Shown here: piece by piece, positions 14,442 to 21,567 of the stretch
Layout of the letters: every line of letters begins with the position of its first letter
Position numbering within the stretch: the first letter of the stretch is position 1
DNA from: Pseudomonadota bacterium
Lineage (GTDB): Bacteria; Pseudomonadota; Alphaproteobacteria; RF32; CAG-239
Length of the DNA: 21,620 nucleotides
Assembly (NCBI GenBank): GCA_021617435.1
Contig: JAJWCP010000008.1
Span: 1 to 21,620 of the forward strand
Reading direction: 5' to 3'
Made by a program: the position numbers and the translations under genes
The notes under the pieces: model-generated
What the model was told of the DNA's origin: nothing
What the model saw: only the letters and a program-made list of their open reading frames with translations
Databases searched by the model: none

Positions 14442-14505
14442 ATTTTAGCTCGCGTTTTTTTTTTGCAATATTTACGAGTCCGGGGTGTGTATAAGTTGTG
14501 GATAC
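14442..14505 (-). promoter_or_regulatory. shared pseudopilin promoter block, copy 2, with two DnaA-box-like sites
   Basis: -10 TAAAAT (plus 14442-14447), a 15-bp spacer including A10 (T10 at 14455-14464) and TTGCAA are arranged exactly as in copy 1. GANTC is at 14476-14480. TTATACACA, a perfect TTATNCACA match, is at 14486-14494. Only this copy has a second near-match, GTATCCACA (14497-14505, one mismatch), 11 bp further up on the same face. Confidence 0.6.
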
Positions 14506-14506
14506 C

Positions 14507-14542
14507 AAAAAATGTTGCAAATTCAAATTTGCAACATTTTTT
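14507..14542. terminator. bidirectional terminator after pseudopilin copy 3
   Basis: AAATGTTGCAAATT (14510-14523) pairs with AATTTGCAACATTT (14526-14539), with A and T runs extending both arms to 14507 and 14542. It lies 31 bp beyond the stop of copy 3 and immediately upstream of the copy 2 promoter block, insulating the two units. Confidence 0.85.
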
Positions 14543-14572
14543 GTAATATCTAAGCTATGTTCAAATAACTTC

Positions 14573-15295
14573 TTAGTCAGCTTTCCACACAAAGTTTATG
14601 CTATCAATATTGTTGCTGGTATCATCAGAGCCACCGATACTTAATCCGAAGGTGGATAATGACATTTCACTTGCCATATCATCATCTCTGATGCTACCTG
14701 ATTTTTTACCTTGAGCATTCGCGCAGATATTGCCGATAGTGTTCATACTAAGATTTTTAATGCAGTTGTTAGTGCAATACTTATCGCCGTAATATTGGTT
14801 TTGGTCGTTTGGACTACTGCTAGTCGTAGTAAATATCCGGTGTAACTCGCCGCTTTGCTCTTTGGCGGCAACAAACAATGAACGACACAGCTCAACAGCG
14901 GTATTGCTGTCAGTGGATAAATAATAATCTAACCTGATTTCATTCTGAGCACTATGGTTGGAGCTTGAAGTTTTTGGAGAATATACAACAGATATACGAT
15001 TTTTAAAAATATCATAAACACTTACAGTATTATTGTCTTGAGACATTTCACTTGGAAATTCTCCCATTTTAGTAAATGCGCCTGTAACAAAACTTTCGTA
15101 TTGGATATTCTTAAAAGAACCGGTGTGACGACTGATTGCCGCCATAATCTGATTCATCTGCTCAGCATGTTTATTGAGTTTGTATTTCATCATTGCCTTG
15201 CTATATCCGGCAATCGCCCCCACGGATAAGACCCCGATAATCGCCAAAACGCCGAGCATCTCCACCATACTTCTTCCTGATTGTGTATTTATCAT
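14573..15295 (-). CDS. type IV pseudopilin-like protein, copy 3
   Basis: This 240-residue protein begins MINTQSG, with cleavage expected after Gly7, then R8-S-M-V-E12 and a hydrophobic helix. The mature N-terminus is the same as copy 1 through KYKLNKHAE. The C-terminal part diverges but keeps FPSEM, VYDIFKNRI, CRSLFVAAKE, and the Cys pattern YCTNNCIKNLS then ICANA. It ends with a Ser/Asp-rich region and SINFVWKAD, recalling the WD end of copy 1. The ATG at 15295 has GAGAGG 7 nt upstream; the in-frame TTG at 15298 is less likely. It is its own unit with the shared promoter block upstream and a palindromic terminator downstream. Assembly genes are not in the window. Confidence 0.82.
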   Translation of the reverse strand: MINTQSGRSMVEMLGVLAIIGVLSVGAIAGYSKAMMKYKLNKHAEQMNQIMAAISRHTGSFKNIQYESFVTGAFTKMGEFPSEMSQDNNTVSVYDIFKNRISVVYSPKTSSSNHSAQNEIRLDYYLSTDSNTAVELCRSLFVAAKEQSGELHRIFTTTSSSPNDQNQYYGDKYCTNNCIKNLSMNTIGNICANAQGKKSGSIRDDDMASEMSLSTFGLSIGGSDDTSNNIDSINFVWKAD

Positions 15296-15327
15296 CAAAA
15301 ATCCTCTCTAAAGTGCTATAATAAAAC

Positions 15328-15386
15328 ATTATAGACGCCGTTTTTTTTTTGCAATATTTACGAGTCTGTGTTGTGCATAAGTTGTA
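15328..15386 (-). promoter_or_regulatory. shared pseudopilin promoter block, copy 3
   Basis: -10 TATAAT (plus 15328-15333, perfect consensus), 15-bp spacer including A10 (T10 at 15341-15350) and TTGCAA. GANTC is at 15362-15366 and TTATGCACA at 15372-15380. The -10 sits in a CTATAAT/ATTATAG inverted repeat (15316-15334). The perfect -10 at the same offset as in copies 1 and 2 is the best argument that the block is a promoter. Confidence 0.65.
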
Positions 15387-15416
15387 TTCTGATTAAAACC
15401 ATTTTACTCGTAAATA
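15355..15416. repeat. inverted repeat TATTTACGAGT / ACTCGTAAATA
   Basis: TATTTACGAGT (15355-15365), part of the shared promoter block, is repeated in exact inverted form at 15406-15416, just after the engB stop. The 40-bp interval holds the DnaA-box match. Blocks 1 and 2 lack the second arm. It may be a leftover of a rearrangement or a looped regulatory site. Confidence 0.5.
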
Positions 15417-15428
15417 GTTAGGATTTTT

Positions 15429-16073
15429 TTAATTTTGGAGCAAGTTTGCTATTTCTGCCCGCACGTTTTCAAGCCCTATTTTTTTAGAAGCGCTGGTGTA
15501 AATAATCACATTATGCGCGGCCGCATGTTTTTTTAGCAATGTGGCAACCTCGTCCATGGTTTCGTATAGTTCTTTATTACTTATGCGGTCGCATTTGGTA
15601 AAAATAACCTGATATGGCACCGCGGCTTTATCTAGCATATCCATCATTTCAGAATCTGATTTTTTAATTCCCAAATTGGAATCCGCAAGCAAAAAAACCT
15701 TTCTTAAATTGGGGCGTCCTTGCAGATAGGTAAAAATAACTTCATGCCATTTTTTTACCACATTGGTGGGAGCTTTGGCAAAACCATACCCCGGAAGGTC
15801 AACCAAATAGAGCTTATTGTTAAGATTAAAATAATTAAGCTGCTGAGTGCGCCCCGGAGTAGATGAGGTTTTAGCCAGGTTGTTGCGATTAAACAAGGCG
15901 TTAATCAAGCTTGATTTACCAACATTTGACCGACCGATAAAAGCCACTTCCGGCATATTTCCATCCGGCAGCTGATGGAGCTCAGCGGCGCCGAGCACAA
16001 AGTTGCAAGGCTCGCAAAAAAGTTTCCGCCCCGGTTCTAAAGTTTCCTTGTCAAAAATCGGTTTTAGCTTCAT
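15429..16073 (-). CDS. engB: ribosome biogenesis GTPase EngB/YsxC
   Basis: Essential small GTPase acting in large ribosomal subunit assembly; 214 residues, normal length. The G motifs are in order: G1 GRSNVGKS (47-54), G2 STPGRTQ (71-77), G3 DLPGYG (92-97), G4 TKCD (159-162) and G5 TSASKK (about 193-198). The usual DxRHG after G3 reads DSNLG here, a mild departure. Its ATG overlaps the yidC stop by one base (TAATG), so translation is coupled. It is last in the rpmH-rnpA-yidD-yidC-engB run, a common order. No clear terminator follows before the copy 3 promoter block. Confidence 0.96.
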   Translation of the reverse strand: MKLKPIFDKETLEPGRKLFCEPCNFVLGAAELHQLPDGNMPEVAFIGRSNVGKSSLINALFNRNNLAKTSSTPGRTQQLNYFNLNNKLYLVDLPGYGFAKAPTNVVKKWHEVIFTYLQGRPNLRKVFLLADSNLGIKKSDSEMMDMLDKAAVPYQVIFTKCDRISNKELYETMDEVATLLKKHAAAHNVIIYTSASKKIGLENVRAEIANLLQN

Positions 16074-17737
16074 TATTTTACTCCGTTTTTACGCATAATG
16101 GCACGCTGCTGTAAAATTGAAAGAATGTTGCTCAAAGTCCAGTAAATAACCAAACCGGAAGTAAAATGCCCTAACATTAAGGTAAAAATCAGCGGCATAA
16201 GCGCAAACATACGAGCTTGATCTTTGTTAGCCGGTGTCGGATTAAGTTTTTGCTGCATCCACATGGTCAAACCCATCAAAATCGGCCAAACACCAATATC
16301 CAAAAGTGATGGTAACGGAATATGCGACCATACTGAAATGGTGAGCGGATCAGGCGCCGACAAGTCTTTAATCCAGCCGATAAACGGTGCGTGGCGAATT
16401 TCTATTGAAATGTTCAGCACCTTATATAATGAAAAGAATACCGGAATTTGAATAAACATCGGCAAGCATCCTGATGCCGGATTAATCTTTTCGCGACGGT
16501 ATAAATCCATGGTTGCTTGCTGCAATAAAGCTCTGTCGCTTTTGTATTTTTCTTGCAATTCCGCCACTTTGGGCTGAATTTTTTTCATTTTTGACATACT
16601 GTCGTATGATTTATTGGCAATCGGGAACATTGCCAAGCGGAGCAGGGCGGCGAACAGCAAAATTGCCCAACCCATATTGCCGATAATACCATACAAGAAA
16701 GTTAAAATATAAAAGAACGGCTTGGTTAAAAAGTAATACCATCCGAAATCAACCGCTAAGTCAAATTTTTTGATATTAGCTTTATCGGCGTATTCATCAA
16801 GCAGCTTAATCTCTTTGGCGCCCGCAAAAAAGCGCATATTTTCAGAAGCGGCGGCGCCTGCGGCAATCGTGAGCGGCGCGCTGCGGTAATCAATTTGGAA
16901 CAAATCATTGCCGTTGTTGGTAAATTTTAAGTCATTTTTTTGCGTGCCGTTAAAAATAAACGCCGTAAACCAATAGCGGTCGGAAAAACCTGCCCACCCT
17001 TCTGAAACTTCAAATGTTTCCGGCTTGTTTTCTTTTAAGTTTTTGTATTTAATTTCTTCTAGCGAGCCGTCAATAACACTGCTGATACCTTGGTGCACAA
17101 CGGCGCTTTGGCGTGATGCTTCGCCCTTAAACGAGCGGCTTATAAGTCCGTACGGATACAAAACCACATCTTCAGAGGTATTGTTTACCACTGTTTGCGT
17201 AATATTAAACAAATAATTTTCGTCAACTGAGATAGTGCGGATAAAGCGCAAACCTTGCCCGTTGTCCCATTCAAGCGTAATCGGCGATTGCGGAGTTAAT
17301 TCAGTTCCTTTAAGAGACCACTCGCTCTCTGAGGTCGGAAGCTTTAAGTCAGAGTTGTTGCTGAGCCAGCCAAGCTCGGCAAAATATTGACCTTCAGTGC
17401 CTGCCGGATACAAAAGTTCAACATCAGGACTGTTATCTTCAAGAGTTTCTTTATATTTGGTCAAATTCAAATAGTCAAAGCGGGCGCCTTTTAACCGCAA
17501 ACTGCCGTTAATGCTTGCATTTTTAATCGGCACTCGTTTTTCGGCTTTAACAACTTCATCAGCAGACAGCAAAGTTGCGGTTTCTTGCGAAGTTACGTCA
17601 GCGGTGACTGCCGGTGCTTGTTTTTGTTGTTGAACGGTATATTCCGGTTCGTTGGCCGGAAAAAAGTAATTGACTGCAAAAATAATCAAAACAGACAGCA
17701 TAATAGCCGCCAAAAGGCCTCTTGTTTCTTCTTTCAC
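16073..17737 (-). CDS. yidC: membrane protein insertase YidC
   Basis: Inserts proteins into the inner membrane, alone or with SecYEG. The 554 residues show the Gram-negative layout: N-terminal membrane anchor (about 8-26), a large periplasmic beta-sandwich domain (about 30-330), then the conserved five-helix insertase core (about 335-545), including NPASGCLPMFIQIPVFFSLYKVL. The tail after the last helix is short (RAIMRKNGVK). The start is a GTG at 17737, chosen because AAGGAG stands 10 nt upstream and the protein begins MKEETRGLLAAI as usual. It lies 98 nt after yidD and overlaps engB by one base. Confidence 0.97.
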   Translation of the reverse strand: MKEETRGLLAAIMLSVLIIFAVNYFFPANEPEYTVQQQKQAPAVTADVTSQETATLLSADEVVKAEKRVPIKNASINGSLRLKGARFDYLNLTKYKETLEDNSPDVELLYPAGTEGQYFAELGWLSNNSDLKLPTSESEWSLKGTELTPQSPITLEWDNGQGLRFIRTISVDENYLFNITQTVVNNTSEDVVLYPYGLISRSFKGEASRQSAVVHQGISSVIDGSLEEIKYKNLKENKPETFEVSEGWAGFSDRYWFTAFIFNGTQKNDLKFTNNGNDLFQIDYRSAPLTIAAGAAASENMRFFAGAKEIKLLDEYADKANIKKFDLAVDFGWYYFLTKPFFYILTFLYGIIGNMGWAILLFAALLRLAMFPIANKSYDSMSKMKKIQPKVAELQEKYKSDRALLQQATMDLYRREKINPASGCLPMFIQIPVFFSLYKVLNISIEIRHAPFIGWIKDLSAPDPLTISVWSHIPLPSLLDIGVWPILMGLTMWMQQKLNPTPANKDQARMFALMPLIFTLMLGHFTSGLVIYWTLSNILSILQQRAIMRKNGVK

Positions 17738-17835
17738 TTTTTGTAAACTCCTTAAATATCGTACATATTTCTTTGTTTGTAGTATAAATTTTGCCTAAAG
17801 GCAAGTATATAAAACGATTCTGCCGCGCTTGTTGA

Positions 17836-18066
17836 TTAAAATTTTTTTGCTCTTTTCGGCGGGACAGGGTCGTAGCCGGAACCGCCCCACGGATGGCATT
17901 TTAATATGCGCTTAATCCCTAAATACAAGCCTTTAATAACGCCGTGAATTTGCAGCGCCTCAATCATATATTGCGAGCATGTTGGTCTAAAGCGGCAACA
18001 CCCGCCGCATAATGGCGAAACAAATTTCTGATAAAATTTAACAAGTAAAATTAACAGGTTTTTCAT
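17836..18066 (-). CDS. yidD: membrane protein insertion efficiency factor YidD
   Basis: This 76-residue protein assists YidC-dependent insertion at the inner membrane face. It has an amphipathic N-terminal helix and the family signature CGGCCRFRPTCSQYMIEAL (19-37), with the cysteines and the C-S-Y motif. KCHPWGGSGYDPVP stands near the C-terminus. It starts 11 nt after rnpA with no good ribosome site, so coupled translation is likely. The position between rnpA and yidC is the standard one. Confidence 0.95.
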   Translation of the reverse strand: MKNLLILLVKFYQKFVSPLCGGCCRFRPTCSQYMIEALQIHGVIKGLYLGIKRILKCHPWGGSGYDPVPPKRAKKF

Positions 18067-18077
18067 CTTAAAAAACT

Positions 18078-18488
18078 CTATTTATCCTGCTTGGAAATTT
18101 CCGTTGCGGTGTTTTCATCTTCTGCGGATTGATTCTCTGCCGATAAAATTTTGTTGGCTTTCTTTAACGCCCATTTTATGTCATTTTTTAAATTTTGATA
18201 CGGGCAGTAAGCAGTGTTAAAGCGGCTGATTAAAACATATTCCGTATTAGTCAGAGCGAGCTCAGGAAAAACTTCGCGCACAACGGCTCTTAATCGGCGT
18301 TTTGCGCGGTTACGAAAATATGCTTTGCCGATTTTTTTTGACGCGGTAAAGCCGACCTTAAAGGGAACATCTTCTTCAGATAAACTGCGAGCTGCCTGCA
18401 AAATAGCCGTTGAAACAACCATTCTGACACCTTTGGCAGCTCTCAGAAAATCTTTTCTCTTTTTTAAGACAATGATTTTATTCATCAC
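18078..18488 (-). CDS. rnpA: ribonuclease P protein component
   Basis: Protein subunit that helps the RNase P RNA cut 5' leaders from pre-tRNA. Of 136 residues, the core (about 1-115) has KKRKDF near the start, the RNR motif in FRNRAKRRLR (58-67), and a C-terminal helix. The last 20 or so residues (SAENQSAEDENTATEISKQ) form an acidic tail beyond the usual end. The start is GTG at 18488 or the adjacent ATG at 18485; nothing in the sequence separates them. It begins 4 nt after rpmH, which fits the coupled rpmH-rnpA pair. Confidence 0.95.
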   Translation of the reverse strand: MMNKIIVLKKRKDFLRAAKGVRMVVSTAILQAARSLSEEDVPFKVGFTASKKIGKAYFRNRAKRRLRAVVREVFPELALTNTEYVLISRFNTAYCPYQNLKNDIKWALKKANKILSAENQSAEDENTATEISKQDK

Positions 18489-18492
18489 AAAA

Positions 18493-18627
18493 CTAAGCAG
18501 AAAGTTTTTTACGACCTCTCAAACGACGAGCGGCCAAAACTTTACGTCCGCCAACTGTAGCCATGCGGGTACGGAAACCGTGACGACGTGATCTGATGAG
18601 CTTGCTGGGCTGATATGTTCTTTTCAT
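18493..18627 (-). CDS. rpmH: 50S ribosomal protein L34
   Basis: A 44-residue, strongly basic ribosomal protein read by translating the minus strand from the ATG at 18627 to the TAG at 18493-18495. It begins MKRTYQPSKLIRSRRHGFR and ends RRLRGRKKLSA, which is the full L34 pattern and length. GGAG lies about 9 nt before the ATG. It is first in the rpmH-rnpA-yidD-yidC-engB cluster. Confidence 0.97.
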   Translation of the reverse strand: MKRTYQPSKLIRSRRHGFRTRMATVGGRKVLAARRLRGRKKLSA

Positions 18628-18667
18628 TTTTAAAATCTCCGGTTAGTTATTAGTTATTTAAAACCTT

Positions 18668-18695
18668 TTAATATAAAAGGTTCTCGGGTTTTCAA
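18668..18695 (-). promoter_or_regulatory. probable rpmH cluster promoter
   Basis: On the minus strand TTGAAA (plus 18690-18695), a 16-bp spacer and TATTAA (plus 18668-18673). The -10 lies within a perfect AACCTTTT/AAAAGGTT inverted repeat (18662-18682). A transcript would start near 18661, 34 nt before the rpmH ATG. Confidence 0.45.
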
Positions 18696-18734
18696 AAAGC
18701 CTTATATCCGCTTTTTTAGCATAAGTCAAGGCAA

Positions 18735-18764
18735 AAATAAAAGCCGAAATTTCGGCTTTTATTT
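18735..18764. terminator. terminator after envZ
   Basis: AAATAAAAGCCGAAA (18735-18749) and TTTCGGCTTTTATTT (18750-18764) form a perfect palindrome with GC core GCCG/CGGC and flanking A/T runs. On the minus strand TTTTATTTTTG follows the core. It ends the pgsA-ompR-envZ unit. Confidence 0.88.
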
Positions 18765-18789
18765 GAACACATATTTTCGTATGTGAGAG

Positions 18790-20145
18790 TTATAAGGGAA
18801 TAGAAATGAGTACCCTCAAGCCTCCCATACTGCTATCGCCGAGCTCAATAGTTCCGCCGTGCGAAACAATAATGTCTTTGGCGATTGATAAACCCAAGCC
18901 CACGCCACCGGTTTCTTTATTGCGCGAACCTTCAATGCGGTAAAAGGCCTTAAATACGTCTTCGCGCTTGTCGGCCGGAATGCCCGGACCGTCATCTTCA
19001 ACTGAAATTTCCATTTTGTTACTGTTGCTTTCTAAGGCAACCGCAACGGTTTTGCCATAATAAAAGGCGTTGGAAATAATGTTGGTAACCGCGCGTTTTA
19101 AGGCTTGTTCGCGCCCTTGAATGGCGCTGACCTGATCATTGGTTGAGTAGCGAATCATGGTTTTTGAGTTGCGGAATTTATTTAAAATGCTCAAAATAAG
19201 TTCGTTCATATCAACAAAGGTATTGGGTTCGCCGCCTTCGCCGCTGACAAACGCCAAATAGCCGTCAAGCATTTTTTCCATCTCAGAAATATCTTCAATA
19301 AACTCGGCATTTTCATCGTTTTTCGGCAACATGGCAAGTTGCAGCTTCATGCGGGTGAGCGGAGTGCGCAAATCATGCGAAACTCCGGCCAGCATTTGTG
19401 TGCGTTCTGAAATTTGGCGATTAATACGCTCTTTCATTTTCGTAAAAGCAATGCCGGCTTTGCGCACTTCTGACGAGCCGTACGGCTTAAACGGGGTGTC
19501 AATACCTTTACCGAAATCTTCCGCCGCTTCCGCCAGTTGCTTAATGGAACGGGCCTGCACGCGCAAAAATAGCGCCGATACCGCAAACAGCAACAGCGAG
19601 GTGCCAATCATCCAGGCAATAAAGCCGAACACTGAGGTGCTGAAAATATTTTTGGTTGAAGTTGTAAACTTAAACAATCCGCTTTCAGTATCCACCAAAG
19701 TGATTAAAACGGCGCGTCCGTCGGTTAAATAAGTTGATGTTTCGGCATCAGGAAAATCATTTTTTAAGGCGCGTTCAAAAAACTCGGTAACCAAACGATA
19801 ATTGCGCGAGGTTTTAATTCTTTCAGAGTGTTTAAGATCGTTGTTAAAATATTCAACATCAAGCTGATAAACTGATTTTGCCAGTTTTTGTATTTCTGCA
19901 AAATTATCGGGATTTTGTTCGGTTAGCTGCACGATAAACGCCATGTTTGAGCTGAGGTTATCGGAAAGCCGCCGCCCGACTTTGCCCCAACTGCCGTTGA
20001 AATAGGCGATGATGGAAACAACCTGAACCACAATCAGCGGAATAAAAATTAACAGCATTGTTCTGAAAAACAAAGTTTTAGGCAACAGTTTAAGCTTTAA
20101 ATAGCGCATAGTGCCTTCAACTTTTTTAGGAAATACAATATGCAT
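18790..20145 (-). CDS. envZ: sensor histidine kinase EnvZ-like
   Basis: This 451-residue inner-membrane kinase is partner to the OmpR-like regulator encoded upstream. Membrane helices at about 29-48 and 172-194 flank a periplasmic domain of about 120 residues. A HAMP domain (about 195-245) leads to the H box MLAGVSHDLRTPLTRMKLQL with His257, the typical EnvZ form. The N box is centred on N355/N359, G1 is EDDGPGI (383-389) and G2 is GGVGLGLSI (413-421). All catalytic boxes are intact. I chose the ATG at 20145, which has AAGGAG 7 nt upstream, over MRYLK at 20109. It lies 31 nt after ompR and ends in a strong terminator. The stimulus is not readable; osmotic or envelope state is the family precedent. 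Confidence 0.9.
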   Translation of the reverse strand: MHIVFPKKVEGTMRYLKLKLLPKTLFFRTMLLIFIPLIVVQVVSIIAYFNGSWGKVGRRLSDNLSSNMAFIVQLTEQNPDNFAEIQKLAKSVYQLDVEYFNNDLKHSERIKTSRNYRLVTEFFERALKNDFPDAETSTYLTDGRAVLITLVDTESGLFKFTTSTKNIFSTSVFGFIAWMIGTSLLLFAVSALFLRVQARSIKQLAEAAEDFGKGIDTPFKPYGSSEVRKAGIAFTKMKERINRQISERTQMLAGVSHDLRTPLTRMKLQLAMLPKNDENAEFIEDISEMEKMLDGYLAFVSGEGGEPNTFVDMNELILSILNKFRNSKTMIRYSTNDQVSAIQGREQALKRAVTNIISNAFYYGKTVAVALESNSNKMEISVEDDGPGIPADKREDVFKAFYRIEGSRNKETGGVGLGLSIAKDIIVSHGGTIELGDSSMGGLRVLISIPL

Positions 20146-20176
20146 ACGGTAACTCCTTTATTTTAATGTATTGTAT

Positions 20177-20866
20177 TTATTCAGGCAAGAGCATATAGCC
20201 CTTGCCGCGAATGGTTTGCAGATAACGCGGATTTTTTGAATCTTTTTCAATTTTTTTGCGTAACCTTGTAATTTGCACGTCAATAGAGCGCGGGCTTTGT
20301 CCGGCTCCTAAAATTTCCGCCAGTTTTTCACGCGTAAAAATCTGCCCCGGCTTTTGGCTTAAAACATTAAGCAATATTTGCTCAACCGGCGTGATATGAA
20401 TAATTTCGCCCTGTTTGTTGGTCAGTTCTTTTTTAACCGCGTCATAAAGACATAGGCCTAAATTAAGCGGCAAATCTTTATTTTCGGTGTTTTTCGGCGC
20501 GCGTTTCAAAATGTTTTTAATGCGTAAAACCAGCTCTTTGGGCTCAAACGGTTTGGGCAGGTAGTCATCTGCCCCCGCCTCTAAGCCTGAAATGCGGTCA
20601 TCAGGCTCGCCCATGGCAGTAAGCATAATCACCGGAACATTGTTTTCTTTGCGCAACGCAGTTAAAAACTCAATGCCGCTTTCGTTAGGCATCATTACAT
20701 CAACAATCAACAAGTCAAATTTATACTCATCAATAAACATACGAGCTTCAGCCGCATCTTTGGCAACTGAGACCGCAAAATTCTGCTCCTGCAAAAAACG
20801 CCGGAGCAGATTGCGTAATCGTGTGTCGTCATCAACAACAAGTATGTGAAATTTGTTTTTATCCAT
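20177..20866 (-). CDS. ompR: OmpR-like response regulator
   Basis: This 229-residue regulator has a receiver domain (about 6-122): D12-D14, phospho-acceptor D56 in LLIVDVMMP, T83 and K105 in the KPF motif. A winged-helix DNA-binding domain (about 132-228) follows, with SIDVQITRLRKKIE as recognition helix and RGKGYMLLPE at the end. The opening VVDDDTRLRNLLRRFL is the OmpR form. No ribosome site is visible. The ATG lies 2 nt after the pgsA stop, so translation depends on coupling to pgsA. It would be phosphorylated by the EnvZ-like kinase encoded next. Confidence 0.9.
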   Translation of the reverse strand: MDKNKFHILVVDDDTRLRNLLRRFLQEQNFAVSVAKDAAEARMFIDEYKFDLLIVDVMMPNESGIEFLTALRKENNVPVIMLTAMGEPDDRISGLEAGADDYLPKPFEPKELVLRIKNILKRAPKNTENKDLPLNLGLCLYDAVKKELTNKQGEIIHITPVEQILLNVLSQKPGQIFTREKLAEILGAGQSPRSIDVQITRLRKKIEKDSKNPRYLQTIRGKGYMLLPE

Positions 20867-20868
20867 GA

Positions 20869-21567
20869 TTATTTTTTAGCGGTGGCTTTCTTGGTTGATT
20901 TTTTAGCTGAAACGGCTTTTTTAACCGGAGCCTTTCTAGCTGCCGTTTTCTTTGCCGCTTTTTTAACGACTTTGGTTTGCGGCTTAATTACAATTTTAGC
21001 CTCTACGGTTTTGGCTTTTTCAAGCGTTTTAATATAATCAACGCTTTTTTGAAAGTACTGATAACCGGTAATAAAGGTTAAAGCCGCGGCAATCCAAAGT
21101 AAAAATTCGCCCAAATAAGGCCAAATCCACAGCCCGTGGAACAGCATCATGGAAAGAGCGGTCATCTGAAAACCGGTTTTCCATTTTGCTAAACGCGTAA
21201 CCGGCAATCCGACATTAACTTCACGCAAAAACTCGCGCAAGCCTGAAACCAAAATCTCGCGGCAAAGAATAATAAATGCCGGAATATAAGTTAAGGTGCT
21301 CCAAACCATGTTCGGTTTGGCTAAAATAACTACCAATGCCGAAGCAACTAACAGCTTGTCGGCAATCGGGTCAAGCAGGCGACCGAAGGCGGATGTTTCA
21401 TTGCGGCTGCGCGCTAAATAACCGTCAAAATAATCGGTAACGGCAGCGGCAACAAACAAAATGGCGATAAACATCGTCCACCAAAATGAGTTAATGTAAA
21501 GTGATAAAAAGATAACCGGAATTACCACAATTCTGGAAATCGTCAACAAATTAGGCAAATTGTACAT
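20869..21567 (-). CDS. pgsA: phosphatidylglycerophosphate synthase with Lys/Ala-rich tail
   Basis: Makes phosphatidylglycerol phosphate from CDP-diacylglycerol and glycerol-3-phosphate at the inner membrane, the first step to phosphatidylglycerol and cardiolipin. The CDP-alcohol phosphotransferase motif is complete: D45-x2-D48-G49-x2-A52-R53-x8-G62-x3-D66-x3-D70. Four to five hydrophobic segments cover about 5-178. The family usually ends near 180-195 residues, but this protein runs to 232 with a histone H1-like tail: residues 191-232 hold 16 Lys, one Arg and many Ala. AAAGGGA precedes the ATG. The stop is 2 nt before ompR, so it leads a pgsA-ompR-envZ operon. The enzyme call is secure; the tail's role is unknown. 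Confidence 0.95.
   Translation of the reverse strand: MYNLPNLLTISRIVVIPVIFLSLYINSFWWTMFIAILFVAAAVTDYFDGYLARSRNETSAFGRLLDPIADKLLVASALVVILAKPNMVWSTLTYIPAFIILCREILVSGLREFLREVNVGLPVTRLAKWKTGFQMTALSMMLFHGLWIWPYLGEFLLWIAAALTFITGYQYFQKSVDYIKTLEKAKTVEAKIVIKPQTKVVKKAAKKTAARKAPVKKAVSAKKSTKKATAKK

Noticed and set aside
13579..15428. Mobile element or transposon carrying the pseudopilin copies
   Set aside because: The repeats are limited to promoter blocks and the coding N-terminus. There is no transposase, no flanking terminal inverted repeats and no target-site duplication, and synonymous divergence shows the copies are old.
18493..18627. Replication origin next to rpmH-rnpA
   Set aside because: rpmH-rnpA often borders dnaA/oriC, but here there is no dnaA, no cluster of DnaA boxes and no AT-rich unwinding region between rpmH and envZ; only terminator and promoter sequences are present.
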